A stretch of 50,546 nucleotides of DNA from Ruthenibacterium sp. (GCA_020025235.1 JAHHSL010000008.1:1-50546); one strand, 5' to 3'. Positions 24,533 to 32,864 are shown, counted from the stretch's first letter. The notes: generated by a model from the sequence alone, not told the origin. Numbers and translations are program-made.

Positions 24533-26860
24533 ATGGTGAACCTTATGTCCGTCGTACTCCGTGAAAAAAAAGCTGCGCATGCGTCGGTGCCCCGCCGGAT
24601 CCAGCCGGTGCCGTATTCCCTTGCCCTGCATGCTCTTGCGGCAGCCGCTGCGTTTACCGCCGCGCGCGCGCCGCTGTTCGGCAGCCTGTATCCGCTTGGA
24701 ATGGGGCTTTTGCTTGCCGTTCCGAACCGTTTTTTCATCTCGGCTGCGCTGGGTGCCGGTGCGGGCTGCTTTCTTCTTGGGCTGCCCGGTTCCGCTGCAT
24801 ATCTGTGCTGCATTGCATGTGCCGCCGCATTCCGGCTGACCCTGCAGCTTCTGCACCGGACAAGCCGTCCGTTTGTTGCACAGGGCGCTGTGTGCATTGT
24901 ATTCGGCGTGCTGCGCACCGTCTTGCTGCTGCCGGAAAAAACACTTTCCTCCGCGCTTTCTGCCGCCGCAGCCGAAAGCGCGCTGATTTTCGGCATCTGC
25001 TGTCTGCTTTCCGGCTTTTTTGCCCTGCCGTTCCCGATTTGCGGTGCAAGCCGGGAAGAGCGCATCTCGCTGTGCGCCGCATTCGGCTGTGCCGTCGCCG
25101 CACTTGCGCCTTACACGGTGTTTTCGCTTTCCCCCGCGCGTATCCTGGCCGCCGTATGCATCCTGCTTGCCGCCCGCTGCAGCCCCGTTCCCGCCGACGC
25201 CGTGATTGCCGCCGTCTGTTCAGCCGCCGCCCTGTGCGCCGCCGATCCGTTTCATCTGCACGCGGGGTTCGCGCTTGCCTGCGGCGCTGTGGCCGCAGTT
25301 TTCTTCCGGCGCACAAACCGCTTTGCCTTTGCGTTCGCCTTTTTTGTCGCCGGGCTTTTCGGCGTATCCTGCGCACCCGATGTGGACGCGGGCATCGTGC
25401 TGTGCGTGGAACTGTTTTTATCCTGCATTGCGTCGCTTTTTCTGCCGTGGATCCGGACAGGCTCTGTGCGCCTTCCGGGTCCGCAGAACGGCACCGCCCT
25501 GCGCGCACAGCGCACCGCGCTTTCCGCACAGCTGGAGACGGTTTCCGAAGCGTTCTGCTTTGTAGGCAGCACCATGCGCACCGTCTGCGACCGTCTGCCG
25601 CTGCACCGCGAAAGCGCCGCCGAACTTGCCGACACCGTCGCTGAACGCTGCTGCAAAAACTGCGGCAAGCGCATCTACTGCTGGGTGGACTGCGCCGACG
25701 AAACCTATGAAGCATTCGCAAAGCTTTCGGCACAGGCCGTGTACCCCGACGGGCTGCCTGCCACGGAGCTGCCGACGATCCTGCAGCGGCGCTGCCAGAT
25801 GCCGATCCGTCTGACCAACGCGGTCAATTCCGTTTTTGCCGAACGGGCGGCGCGGCGCGTGATGCACGCGGAAAGCCGCCGCACACGCTCGGCACTGTGC
25901 GACCAGTACCGCGCCTTTTCCCTGCTGCTTGCCGATCTTTCCCGCCAGGTTTACTGCACCGATCTGCCTGACCGGCGCAAGGCGCAGAAGCTGGAACAGC
26001 GCTTTGCCGCACTGGGGCTGGACGTACTGGAAAGCAGTGCGGCGGTCGATGCAGCCGGTGCACTTTCGGTGCGCGTTTCACTGCCGGATGCACCGCTTTC
26101 CGAAGCGGAGCTGAAGCATCTGACAAACGAAGTATCCGGCATCTTCCGCCGCAGCTTTTTTGCCGTGCAGTGCACCCATTCGGGTGTTGCCGTGCAGCTG
26201 CGCTTCACCGAACGCCCGCCGTTCTGTGCCGAATACGCCCTTTGCTCGCTGCCGGCCGACGGGGCGGTCTGTGCCGACGTGGCCGAATGTTTCCACGACC
26301 CACTGGGTAAATTCCACACCGTTTTATGTGACGGAATGGGCACCGGCAAGGCTGCCGCCGTCGGCGGGACGCTGTGCGCGCGCCTGATGCGGGAGCTGCT
26401 GCATGCGGGCTTCTGCGCCCAGAGTGCCGCAAAGCTCGTCAACATTGCGCTGACACTGAAAAGCGACGACGAAAACGCGGTGGCACTGGATGCGCTGTCC
26501 ATAAACCTTTATACCGGCAGTGCAGAGCTTTACAAGGCAGGCGGTGCGGCGTCCTTTCTTCTGCATGACGGACACATTGCCGTCTATGACGCCGACACAC
26601 TGCCGATCGGTATTCTGGGCACCGTGACCGACCACCGCGAACCGCTGCAGCTCTGCCTTGGGGATACGCTGGTGCTTGTGAGCGACGGCGCGCTTTGCAC
26701 CGGACGTGAGGTACTGTGCGGCGCTATGCTGCGCGCGCAGGACGAACCTTTAGAGGCCTTCTGCCGCAGCTGCGCCCAATGTGCGCGGGAATGCAGCCCG
26801 GAAAAAAGCGACGACATCACCGTGCTTGCCGTGCGGCTGTGCGCCGCGCCCGCACCCTGA
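24533..26860 (+). CDS. spoIIE: Stage II sporulation protein E (SpoIIE phosphatase)
   Basis: 775 residues (B. subtilis: 827). The first ~300 residues are very hydrophobic with many membrane helices. A central region follows with a Cys-rich patch (ERCCKNCGKRIYCWVDC). The C-terminal PP2C phosphatase domain has D600 in LCDGMGTGKAAAVGG, then LPIGILG and LVLVSDGA, and ends with SPEKSDDITVLAVRL. SpoIIE dephosphorylates SpoIIAA, releasing sigma-F in the forespore, and helps place the polar septum. The start is ambiguous: ATG 24533 has AAGGA at 4 nt, while ATG 24545 has GGTG at 5 nt. No perfect Spo0A box was found just upstream. Confidence 0.93.
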   Translation: MVNLMSVVLREKKAAHASVPRRIQPVPYSLALHALAAAAAFTAARAPLFGSLYPLGMGLLLAVPNRFFISAALGAGAGCFLLGLPGSAAYLCCIACAAAFRLTLQLLHRTSRPFVAQGAVCIVFGVLRTVLLLPEKTLSSALSAAAAESALIFGICCLLSGFFALPFPICGASREERISLCAAFGCAVAALAPYTVFSLSPARILAAVCILLAARCSPVPADAVIAAVCSAAALCAADPFHLHAGFALACGAVAAVFFRRTNRFAFAFAFFVAGLFGVSCAPDVDAGIVLCVELFLSCIASLFLPWIRTGSVRLPGPQNGTALRAQRTALSAQLETVSEAFCFVGSTMRTVCDRLPLHRESAAELADTVAERCCKNCGKRIYCWVDCADETYEAFAKLSAQAVYPDGLPATELPTILQRRCQMPIRLTNAVNSVFAERAARRVMHAESRRTRSALCDQYRAFSLLLADLSRQVYCTDLPDRRKAQKLEQRFAALGLDVLESSAAVDAAGALSVRVSLPDAPLSEAELKHLTNEVSGIFRRSFFAVQCTHSGVAVQLRFTERPPFCAEYALCSLPADGAVCADVAECFHDPLGKFHTVLCDGMGTGKAAAVGGTLCARLMRELLHAGFCAQSAAKLVNIALTLKSDDENAVALDALSINLYTGSAELYKAGGAASFLLHDGHIAVYDADTLPIGILGTVTDHREPLQLCLGDTLVLVSDGALCTGREVLCGAMLRAQDEPLEAFCRSCAQCARECSPEKSDDITVLAVRLCAAPAP

Positions 26861-26901
26861 CGGCAGACAGTGCGTTTTCTGCCGGAATACGCCGAAAGCC
26901 G

Positions 26902-26941
26902 AAAAAGGAGTGCACCCTTTGCGGGGATGCACTCCTTTTTG
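26902..26941 (+). terminator. Intrinsic terminator after spoIIE
   Basis: AAAAAGGAGTGCA (26902-26914) pairs with TGCACTCCTTTTT (26928-26940). The 26861-27311 interval otherwise holds only a GNAT remnant and a second hairpin. Confidence 0.9.
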
Positions 26942-27018
26942 CTGTGTTCCTGGAAATTCGGTATGCTTTTGTGAGATGCCGAACGCTTTTCAGGGCAAAA
27001 CGGCATCCGCACCGCGCG

Positions 27019-27297
27019 TCACAGATCCATATATTCCAGCACCAGATTGTCTGACCGCGAAAATCCGTTTTTTCGGTAAAAGTTCTGGTGCTGTGCGCCC
27101 AGTGTCGTGAGCAGTTCGATCCAGCTGCCGCCGCGGCGCTTCACCTCGGCTTTCAGATGCTGCAGGAAATCACTGCCGCAGCCTTCTTTCCCTGCCGTTT
27201 TTCCCGCTTTGCGCCTTTCCGCAAAGGGGCAGGAAAACCCGGCGCAGACCGCTTTGGGCTGCTGCGCTGGGCCGGTGCACCGGTTTTGTGTGCGCAC
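27019..27297 (-). pseudogene. C-terminal remnant of a GNAT acetyltransferase
   Basis: A 92-codon frame whose last ~58 codons read as the second half of a GNAT domain: GCGSDFLQHLKAEVKRRG (end of the acetyl-CoA motif and following helix), WIELLT (strand 5), AQHQNFYRKNGF (motif B) and DNLVLEYMDL. The N-terminal substrate-binding strands are missing; upstream in this direction lies glyA, whose stop is only 15 nt away. The first ~35 codons look non-functional (Cys/Arg-rich) and lie partly in a hairpin. I read it as a decayed gene joined to the glyA 3' end by a deletion. It might still be transcribed from glyA. Confidence 0.65.
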
Positions 27298-27308
27298 CGG
27301 TGCTTTTT
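27277..27308 (+). terminator. Plus-strand hairpin with T-run near the glyA 3' end
   Basis: GCACCGGT (27277-27284) pairs with ACCGGTGC (27296-27303), followed on the plus strand by TTTTTG. On the minus strand, the direction of glyA, there is no T-run. Confidence 0.55.
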
Positions 27309-27311
27309 GTA

Positions 27312-28562
27312 TTATTCGTACAGCGGGAAGCGCTCCGTCAGCGCCTTTACCCCGGCGGCAACCGCATCCTTTTCTTCTTCAAAACGGAACACGCATGCAG
27401 CGATCCATTTTGCGATCTGCTTCATTTCCTCGCTGCCGAAGCCGCGCGTTGTAACCGCGGGCGTGCCGATGCGAAGCCCCGATGTGACGAACGGCGATTC
27501 CGGATCATCCGGCACGGTATTTTTATTTGCAGTGATGTGCACTTCGTCCAGACGTTTTTCCAGTTCCTTGCCCGTCACGCCCGTGCCGCGCAGATCGACC
27601 GTCATCAAATGGTTGTCCGTCCCGCCCGAAACAAGGCCCACGCCTTCGGCCAGCAGTGCATCCGCCAGCGTTTTTGCGTTTTCCACGATCTTTTTCTGAT
27701 ATTCGCGGAATTCCGGACGCAATGCCTCCCCGAAGCACACGGCCTTTGCCGCGATCACATGCTCCAGCGGGCCGCCCTGCGTTCCCGGGAAAATCGCCTT
27801 GTCGATCATTTTTGCATATTCACTGCGGCACAGGATCATGCCGCCGCGCGGGCCGCGCAGTGTTTTATGCGTCGTGCTTGTCACAACATCGGCATACGGC
27901 ACCGGGTTCGGGTGCAGCCCCGCCGCCACAAGGCCTGCGATATGTGCCATATCCACCATGAAAAGCGCACCGTTGTCATGTGCATCCTTTGCAATGCGTT
28001 CAAAATCGATCGTGCGCGAATAGGCCGAAGCACCCGCGACCACAAGCTTCGGCTTATGGGTGCGGATCTTTTCCTGCAGCGCGTCATAATCGAGATATCC
28101 GTTTTCGTCCACGCCGTAGGGTACAAAATGATAGTATTTGCCGCTCATGTTGACAGGGCTGCCGTGCGTCAGGTGTCCGCCGTTGGAAAGATCCATTCCA
28201 AGGACGGTATCGCCCGGCTGCAAAAGCGCAAAGTACACTGCAAGGTTTGCCTGTGCGCCCGAATGGGGCTGCACGTTTGCATGCTCGGCGCCGAACAGCC
28301 GGCAGGCGCGGCTGCGTGCGATTTCCTCCACAGTATCCACATGGCAGCATCCGCCGTAATAGCGGTGTCCGGGATATCCTTCGGCATATTTATTGGTCAG
28401 CACTGTGCCCATTGCTGCCATTACCGCAGGAGAAACAATGTTTTCTGATGCAATCAATTCAATGTTTTCGCGCTGGCGGCCAAGTTCCGCTTTGATCGCG
28501 CTTCCGATTTCCGGGTCGTACTTTTCTACAAATCCAACCGTATCTAGCATTTCTCTATACAT
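27312..28562 (-). CDS. glyA: Serine hydroxymethyltransferase
   Basis: 416 residues. Family strings are IELIASENIVSPAVMAAMG, NKYAEGYPGHRYYGGC, the PLP site TSTTHKTLRGPRGG with Lys233, and GTQGGPLEHVIAAKAV. It interconverts serine and glycine while moving a one-carbon unit onto tetrahydrofolate, feeding purine and thymidylate synthesis. Start ATG 28562 is preceded by AGGGAGGG. It has its own promoter and is divergent from nth. Confidence 0.97.
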   Translation of the reverse strand: MYREMLDTVGFVEKYDPEIGSAIKAELGRQRENIELIASENIVSPAVMAAMGTVLTNKYAEGYPGHRYYGGCCHVDTVEEIARSRACRLFGAEHANVQPHSGAQANLAVYFALLQPGDTVLGMDLSNGGHLTHGSPVNMSGKYYHFVPYGVDENGYLDYDALQEKIRTHKPKLVVAGASAYSRTIDFERIAKDAHDNGALFMVDMAHIAGLVAAGLHPNPVPYADVVTSTTHKTLRGPRGGMILCRSEYAKMIDKAIFPGTQGGPLEHVIAAKAVCFGEALRPEFREYQKKIVENAKTLADALLAEGVGLVSGGTDNHLMTVDLRGTGVTGKELEKRLDEVHITANKNTVPDDPESPFVTSGLRIGTPAVTTRGFGSEEMKQIAKWIAACVFRFEEEKDAVAAGVKALTERFPLYE

Positions 28563-28619
28563 AGTGCCCTCCCTTTTTCACACGGCGTATTTTATTCTGC
28601 TGCCCTGTGATTGTTACCC

Positions 28620-28648
28620 ATTGTATCACGCGGCATCCCGTTGTACAA
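28620..28648 (-). promoter_or_regulatory. Promoter of glyA
   Basis: On the minus strand TTGTAC (28648-28643), a 17-nt spacer, TACAAT (28625-28620). Confidence 0.7.
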
Positions 28649-28707
28649 GAGCCAAATATCCATTCCAGCTTTTTTCCTGCCGCCCCTTTTTCGCGCCTGA
28701 AAAATAT

Positions 28708-28715
28708 GGTATGAT
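28708..28715 (+). promoter_or_regulatory. Candidate extended -10 promoter of nth
   Basis: TATGAT at 28710-28715 with TG one base upstream; no convincing -35. The start codon is 25 nt downstream. Confidence 0.4.
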
Positions 28716-28739
28716 TAACCGGAGAAAGGGGCGTTTTCT

Positions 28740-29387
28740 ATGCGTACAAAGGCCGATACCCGACAGATCGTCGAACTTTTAAAACAGGAATATCCCGTGA
28801 GCGAATGCTCGCTTACTTACAGCGAGGCGTGGCAGCTGCTTGTCAGCGTGCGCCTTTCCGCACAGTGCACCGATGCACGCGTGAACATCGTGACAAAAGA
28901 GCTGTTTGCAAAATACCCCACGCTCGAATCCCTTGCCGCCGCTTCGCCCGAAGAGATCGAAGCGATCGTCCGTCCGTGCGGCCTTGGCAAAAGCAAGGCG
29001 CGTGATCTGTACGGCATGGCAAACATGGTGATGCATGAATACGGCGGCAGGGTGCCCGAAGCCATGGAGGATCTGCTGCGTCTGCCCGGCGTCGGGCGCA
29101 AAAGCGCAAACCTGATCCGCGGCGACATCTTCGGTCTGCCCGCCGTGGTGGCCGACACCCACTGCATCCGCATGGCAAACCGGATCGGCTTTGTCACGGA
29201 TACCAAAGACCCCGTGCAGGTGGAACGCGCTTTGGTGAAGGTCCTGCCGCCGGAGGAATCGAACGATTTCTGCCACCGCTGCGTCATGCACGGGCGCGTT
29301 GTCTGCACCGCGCGCAAGGCCTTGTGCGAGCAATGCTGCCTGCGCGAGATCTGCCGCACCGGCAAAAAAACGCTTGCGGCAAAATAA
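28740..29387 (+). CDS. nth: Endonuclease III (DNA glycosylase/AP lyase)
   Basis: 215 residues. Helix-hairpin-helix LPGVGRKSANLI with catalytic Lys121, then the catalytic Asp139 in VADTHCIRMANR. The C-terminal 4Fe-4S cluster motif C-x6-C-x2-C-x5-C is complete (CTARKALCEQCCLREIC). It removes oxidised pyrimidines and cuts abasic sites in base excision repair. The ribosome site is GAGAAAGGGG before ATG 28740. Single gene, divergent from glyA. Confidence 0.96.
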   Translation: MRTKADTRQIVELLKQEYPVSECSLTYSEAWQLLVSVRLSAQCTDARVNIVTKELFAKYPTLESLAAASPEEIEAIVRPCGLGKSKARDLYGMANMVMHEYGGRVPEAMEDLLRLPGVGRKSANLIRGDIFGLPAVVADTHCIRMANRIGFVTDTKDPVQVERALVKVLPPEESNDFCHRCVMHGRVVCTARKALCEQCCLREICRTGKKTLAAK

Positions 29388-29421
29388 GTGCGCGGACTGC
29401 CCGCCGCTTTTTTGCGGGCTG

Positions 29422-29450
29422 TTGACATCTGCCGAAAGAGCGCCTATAAT
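29422..29450 (+). promoter_or_regulatory. Consensus promoter of the TPP riboswitch-thiT unit
   Basis: TTGACA at 29422-29427, a 17-nt spacer, TATAAT at 29445-29450: a perfect match at both boxes. Confidence 0.92.
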
Positions 29451-29463
29451 ACAAACGGACATA

Positions 29464-29555
29464 AAAACAGGGGAGCCGAAAGGCTGAGATTTGTACGGGT
29501 ACGCGCGTGCATGAACCCTTTACCTGATCCGGATAATGCCGGCGTAGGAAGTTTC
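29464..29555 (+). ncRNA. TPP (thiamine pyrophosphate) riboswitch aptamer
   Basis: The conserved THI-element strings are present in order: GGGGAGCC, GGCTGAGA, ACGGGTACGC...GAACCCTT, ACCTGATCCGGATAATGCCG and GCGTAGGAAG. The closing helix can be drawn as AAAC with GTTT at 29551-29554. It starts right after a consensus promoter and precedes the thiamine transporter gene, so it should lower expression when TPP is plentiful. Confidence 0.95.
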
Positions 29556-29556
29556 G

Positions 29557-29617
29557 GCGCAGAAATGCGCAGTTCATAAACTTTAATGCGTCTGCAGTGT
29601 GCAGGCGCATTTGTTTT
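29557..29617 (+). promoter_or_regulatory. TPP riboswitch expression platform (terminator with competing helices)
   Basis: The terminator is AATGCG-T-CTGCA (29585-29596) with TGCAG-G-CGCATT (29600-29611), loop GTG, then TTGTTTTT. A competing antiterminator pairs AAATGCGC (29563-29570) with GCGCATTT (29605-29612). A small hairpin GCGCA-GAAA-TGCGC (29557-29570) can hold the antiterminator arm when the aptamer is folded. Confidence 0.75.
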
Positions 29618-29651
29618 TATGTTACATAATCTAGAAAGGTTCGTGAACATC

Positions 29652-30233
29652 ATGAACAAAACCTCCGGTAAAACACGCACACTGGTCGAGTGTGCCCTGA
29701 TGATCGCCGTCGGCACCGTGCTGGCACAGATCAAGCTGTTTTCGATGCCGTTCGGCGGCAGCGTCACTTTGGTTTCGATGCTGCCGTTCATTCTGGTCTC
29801 CTTCCGCCACGGCGTAAAATGGGGCCTTGCAACCGGCTTCGTCAACAGCCTGCTGCAGATGCTGCTGGGCTTTTATGCGCCCCCTTCCAACACGGTGCTT
29901 GCCTTTATCGGCGTCATCCTGCTGGACTATGTGCTGGCCTTCACGCTGCTGGGTCTTGCAGATTTCTTTGCAAAGCTGTTTACCAACCGCGCAGCCGGCG
30001 TCGCCGTGGGCACGGCGGCAGTCTGCGTGATCCGCTTTTTGTGCAGCTTCTTTTCCGGCGTGCTGCTGTGGGGCAGCTACCAGTCTTCGTATGAATGGGC
30101 AGACGGCATGTCCGTATGGCTGTACAGCCTGATCTACAACGGCAACTACATGCTGCCGGAAACGATCCTCACCGTTGTATGCGCTGTCATCCTGTACAAG
30201 GCCGCACCGAAATTCTTTTCTTCCCAGAACTAG
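29652..30233 (+). CDS. thiT: ECF transporter S component for thiamine (ThiT)
   Basis: 193 residues with about six membrane segments. Strings matching ThiT are TLVECALMIAVGTVLAQIKLF, FGGSVTLVSMLPFILVSFRHGVKWGL, and the C-terminal FFSGVLLWGSYQ and SLIYNGNYMLPETILT, which contain the aromatic residues and Glu/Tyr/Asn that hold thiamine. It is the substrate-capture part of an energy-coupling-factor transporter; the shared EcfAAT module lies elsewhere. ATG 29652 follows GAAAGG; upstream extension would run into the riboswitch terminator. Regulation by the TPP riboswitch confirms the substrate. Confidence 0.95.
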   Translation: MNKTSGKTRTLVECALMIAVGTVLAQIKLFSMPFGGSVTLVSMLPFILVSFRHGVKWGLATGFVNSLLQMLLGFYAPPSNTVLAFIGVILLDYVLAFTLLGLADFFAKLFTNRAAGVAVGTAAVCVIRFLCSFFSGVLLWGSYQSSYEWADGMSVWLYSLIYNGNYMLPETILTVVCAVILYKAAPKFFSSQN

Positions 30234-30250
30234 AACTTTGCCGCAAAGTG

Positions 30251-30259
30251 TGCTATACT
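30251..30259 (+). promoter_or_regulatory. Extended -10 promoter of the cytidylate kinase-like gene
   Basis: TGC-TATACT at 30251-30259 (TG extension plus TATACT); the -35 is weak. Confidence 0.5.
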
Positions 30260-30312
30260 CCAGATAAGGAAAGCAACTGTTTTCCATTCCTTTTCTGAGG
30301 GGGCTGTTTTTT

Positions 30313-30933
30313 ATGGATAAACGCTTAGTCATTTGTATCGGCAGACAATTCGGCAGCGGCGGACGTGAAATCGGTCAGGGCCTTGCTGAAAAGCTTGGGA
30401 TCCCTTTGTATGACAAGGAGATTTTAAAAAAAGCAGCCGCAGAAAGCGGCATTGTGGAAGAACTGTTTGAAAAGGCAGACGAAAAGCCTTCCAACAGCTT
30501 CCTCTATTCCCTTTCTATGGGCACACACGGACAGCACACCGTCAACTTCACCAATTACAATGATTATCTGACGAACGACAAGCTGTTTCTGTTCCAGTGC
30601 AGCACGATCCGCGAACTTGCGGAAAAAAGCTCGTGCGTCATCATCGGGCGCTGTGCCGATTACATCCTTCGCAGCCGCGAGGACATGCTTTCGGTCTTTA
30701 TCCATGCGCCTTTGGAGCTGCGCATCCAGCGCATTGCGCGTCTGAACAATATTGAAGAGGACGCCGCCCGCGCACTCATCAAGAAAACCGACCGGCAGCG
30801 TGCCAACTACTACAATTTCTATGCCGACCGTGATTGGGGCGCAGCCAGCAGCTATGACATCACGCTCAATTCCGGCAAATTCGGCGTGGAAAGATCCGTG
30901 GAAGTCCTGACCGGGATCTGCGAACGCCTGTGA
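30313..30933 (+). CDS. Cytidylate kinase-like family protein (AAA_26 / Cytidylate_kin2)
   Basis: 206 residues. The P-loop is ICIGRQFGSGGREIGQGLAEKLG at the N-terminus, followed by YDKEILKKAAAESG, as in the cytidylate kinase-like family. The second half has the SSCVIIGRCADYILR and FIHAPLELRIQRIA motifs and the lid KKTDRQRANYYNFY, followed by DWGAASSYDITLNSGKFG. Members are predicted nucleoside/nucleotide kinases, but this subgroup is distinct from Cmk and its substrate is uncertain. The gene is monocistronic, with AGGGGG before ATG 30313. Confidence 0.9.
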   Translation: MDKRLVICIGRQFGSGGREIGQGLAEKLGIPLYDKEILKKAAAESGIVEELFEKADEKPSNSFLYSLSMGTHGQHTVNFTNYNDYLTNDKLFLFQCSTIRELAEKSSCVIIGRCADYILRSREDMLSVFIHAPLELRIQRIARLNNIEEDAARALIKKTDRQRANYYNFYADRDWGAASSYDITLNSGKFGVERSVEVLTGICERL

Positions 30934-30980
30934 CATTTCCAAGCGCTCTGCCCGGACATCCGGCTGATAGCAAAACCAAA

Positions 30981-31017
30981 AACGGCAGTATCCTGAACGG
31001 ATACTGCCGTTTTTTTG
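30981..31017 (+). terminator. Intrinsic terminator after the cytidylate kinase-like gene
   Basis: AACGGCAGTATCC (30981-30993), loop TGAAC, GGATACTGCCGTT (30999-31011), then TTTTTG. Confidence 0.92.
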
Positions 31018-31107
31018 CATAATCCCGTGCCGTGCGCACACACTATCGGTGTATCAGGGCGCTTTTTGTCCGGTACATTCCACCAAAATGAAAAGGAGCG
31101 AACTGCC

Positions 31108-31563
31108 ATGGCCTGGACTAAAAAAGAACAAAACTTTCTGAAGGATCTGCAAAGCGAAGAAAAGCTGTGTGTGGAAAAATACCAGCGCGCCGCCGAGGAC
31201 GCCTGCGACCCCACGCTGACAAGCCTTTTTAACGAAATCGAAAAAGCCGAGCGTCATCACTATGACGTCGTGACGGAAATGATCTCCGGCACCGTGCCCG
31301 TGCAGAAGCCCAAGGAGCCTTCCCGCAAAAAGGACCCGCACGCGATGAAATCCACGGCAAGCCGAAGCGAAAAGCAGCGTGACGCCTATCTGCTCAGCGA
31401 CCTTCTCGGCACGGAAAAGTATATCGCCGGCGTTTACAACACTTCGGTGTTTGAATTCAGCGACCCCGCCGCGCGCAACGCCCTTGCGGAAATTCAGCGT
31501 CAGGAGCAGGAGCACGGCAAATCCCTTTCGGAATATATGCAGGCAAACAACATGTACTGCTGA
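31108..31563 (+). CDS. CotF-type spore coat protein
   Basis: 151 residues, all helical, of the ferritin-like coat F family. Two four-helix-like repeats are visible: the N-terminal FLKDLQSEEKLCVEKYQRAAEDA and the C-terminal RDAYLLSDLLGTEKYIAGVYNTSVFEF, ending with EHGKSLSEYMQANNMY, the conserved tail. Such proteins are deposited on the outer spore coat. ATG 31108 follows AAAAGGAG. I could not see a clear sigma-K or sigma-E promoter. With spoIIE this supports a spore-former. Confidence 0.88.
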   Translation: MAWTKKEQNFLKDLQSEEKLCVEKYQRAAEDACDPTLTSLFNEIEKAERHHYDVVTEMISGTVPVQKPKEPSRKKDPHAMKSTASRSEKQRDAYLLSDLLGTEKYIAGVYNTSVFEFSDPAARNALAEIQRQEQEHGKSLSEYMQANNMYC

Positions 31564-31704
31564 TTCTTCTTTTCCCCGCCGCAAAGGAGTACACGAACCC
31601 TTTTGCGGCAGATCTTACCGGCAGCTGTACGGGGCATACCCCGCCGCTGCCGGTTTCCTTTTGCCGGTTTTTCAGCTCCCGCCGCAGCTTTAACGCTTCA
31701 AACG

Positions 31705-31733
31705 GTGGAAAACGCCGTCGTATTATGATACAA
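31705..31733 (+). promoter_or_regulatory. Candidate promoter of xpt
   Basis: TGGAAA at 31705-31710, a 17-nt spacer, TACAAT at 31728-31733. The leader is about 25 nt, so there is no purine riboswitch. Confidence 0.5.
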
Positions 31734-31765
31734 TATTTGCACTATATCTCGCGGGAGGCCAAGTT

Positions 31766-32338
31766 ATGGAACTGCTCAAAGAACGTATTCTGCACGACGG
31801 CGTCATCAAGGACGACGATATCCTGAAAGTCGACAGCTTTCTGAATCATCAAATGGATATCGCTTTGCTCAATGAGATCGGACAGGAATTCAGGACCCGC
31901 TTTGCCGATGTCCCCGTCAACAAAATTTTGACCATTGAAGCGTCCGGCATCGGCATTGCTGCGATCGCCGCCCAGTATTTTGACAACGCACCCGTCGTTT
32001 TTGCAAAAAAGACGCAGTCCCGCAATCTGGACGGCGCACTTTACACCGCACCGGTGCACTCGTTCACCAAGGGCGTTACCTACAACGTACAGGTTTCGCA
32101 GAAATTTCTCGGCCCTGACGACACCGTTCTGATTATCGACGATTTCCTTGCGCGCGGACAGGCGCTGATCGGCCTGATCGACATTGTGCAGCAATCCGGT
32201 GCATCGCTTGCCGGCTGCGGCATCGTGATCGAAAAAATGTATCAGGGCGGCGGAACGCTTCTGCGCAGCCGCGGCGTGCGCATTGAATCGCTTGCCCGCA
32301 TTGCATCGCTTGAACACGGCACCGTGACGTTCCTGTAA
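31766..32338 (+). CDS. xpt: Xanthine phosphoribosyltransferase
   Basis: 190 residues. Opens MELLKERILHDGVIKDDDILKVDSFLNHQMD, the Xpt signature; the PRPP-binding loop is VLIIDDFLARGQAL. It joins xanthine to PRPP to give XMP in purine salvage. In B. subtilis xpt is linked to a purine riboswitch and permease; here the guanine riboswitch sits 13 kb away, upstream of a NCS2 permease, and xpt has a short leader. The ribosome site is GGGAGG before ATG 31766. Confidence 0.96.
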   Translation: MELLKERILHDGVIKDDDILKVDSFLNHQMDIALLNEIGQEFRTRFADVPVNKILTIEASGIGIAAIAAQYFDNAPVVFAKKTQSRNLDGALYTAPVHSFTKGVTYNVQVSQKFLGPDDTVLIIDDFLARGQALIGLIDIVQQSGASLAGCGIVIEKMYQGGGTLLRSRGVRIESLARIASLEHGTVTFL

Positions 32339-32365
32339 GGCGCTCTGTTTTACTTTTCATAACAA

Positions 32366-32410
32366 AAACGGCGTCCGTTCTTCCTTGTTTGGGAAGATCG
32401 GACGCCGTTT
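32366..32410. terminator. Bidirectional terminator between xpt and mgsA
   Basis: AAACGGCGTCCG (32366-32377) pairs with CGGACGCCGTTT (32399-32410), with an inner CTTCC/GGAAG stem. Confidence 0.85.
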
Positions 32411-32436
32411 GCGTTTCTGTTTTATTCCCGATGCTG

Positions 32437-32841
32437 TCAGTGGTTCGGGTTGACGATATTGCGCCAGTCAAGGTCGCCGCGTTCCAGGCCGTGGATCAGA
32501 ACTTCAGCCGTGGCAATATTCGTTGCGACCGGAATGTTGTGCACATCGCACAGACGCAGCAGGTTCATTTCGTTGGGCTCGTGCGGTTTTGCCGTGATCG
32601 GATCGCGGAAGAACAAAAGCAGATCGATTTCATTGCATGCGATACGCGCAGCGATCTGCTGATCGCCGCCGTGTGTGCCGGACAGAAATCTCTGGATGCG
32701 CAGACCCGTCGCCTCCGCAACCATTTTCCCTGTTGTTCCTGTTGCACACAGGTTATGCTGCGCCAAAACGCGGCAGTAAGCGATGCAGAACTGCACCATG
32801 AGCTCTTTTTTTGTATCGTGAGCAATCAGAGCGATATTCAT
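32437..32841 (-). CDS. mgsA: Methylglyoxal synthase
   Basis: 134 residues. Family motifs are IALIAHDTKKELM, ATGTTGKMV (phosphate loop), SGTHGGDQQIAARI with the catalytic Asp60, and DPITAKPHEPNEMNLLRLCDVHNIPVATN. It converts dihydroxyacetone phosphate into methylglyoxal and phosphate, a bypass that relieves phosphate limitation. ATG 32841 follows AAAGGAGG; upstream frame extension to 32967 overlaps the end of the MinD-like gene and is rejected. It follows the MinD-like gene by 23 nt, a pairing seen in other Clostridia (min-rodA-mgsA clusters). Confidence 0.96.
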   Translation of the reverse strand: MNIALIAHDTKKELMVQFCIAYCRVLAQHNLCATGTTGKMVAEATGLRIQRFLSGTHGGDQQIAARIACNEIDLLLFFRDPITAKPHEPNEMNLLRLCDVHNIPVATNIATAEVLIHGLERGDLDWRNIVNPNH

Positions 32842-32864
32842 TAGTTTGCCTCCTTTAACGTATC

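Noticed and set aside
31740..31765. Purine riboswitch in front of xpt, as in B. subtilis
   Set aside because: The leader is too short and has none of the aptamer core; the only purine riboswitch is at 44747-44817.
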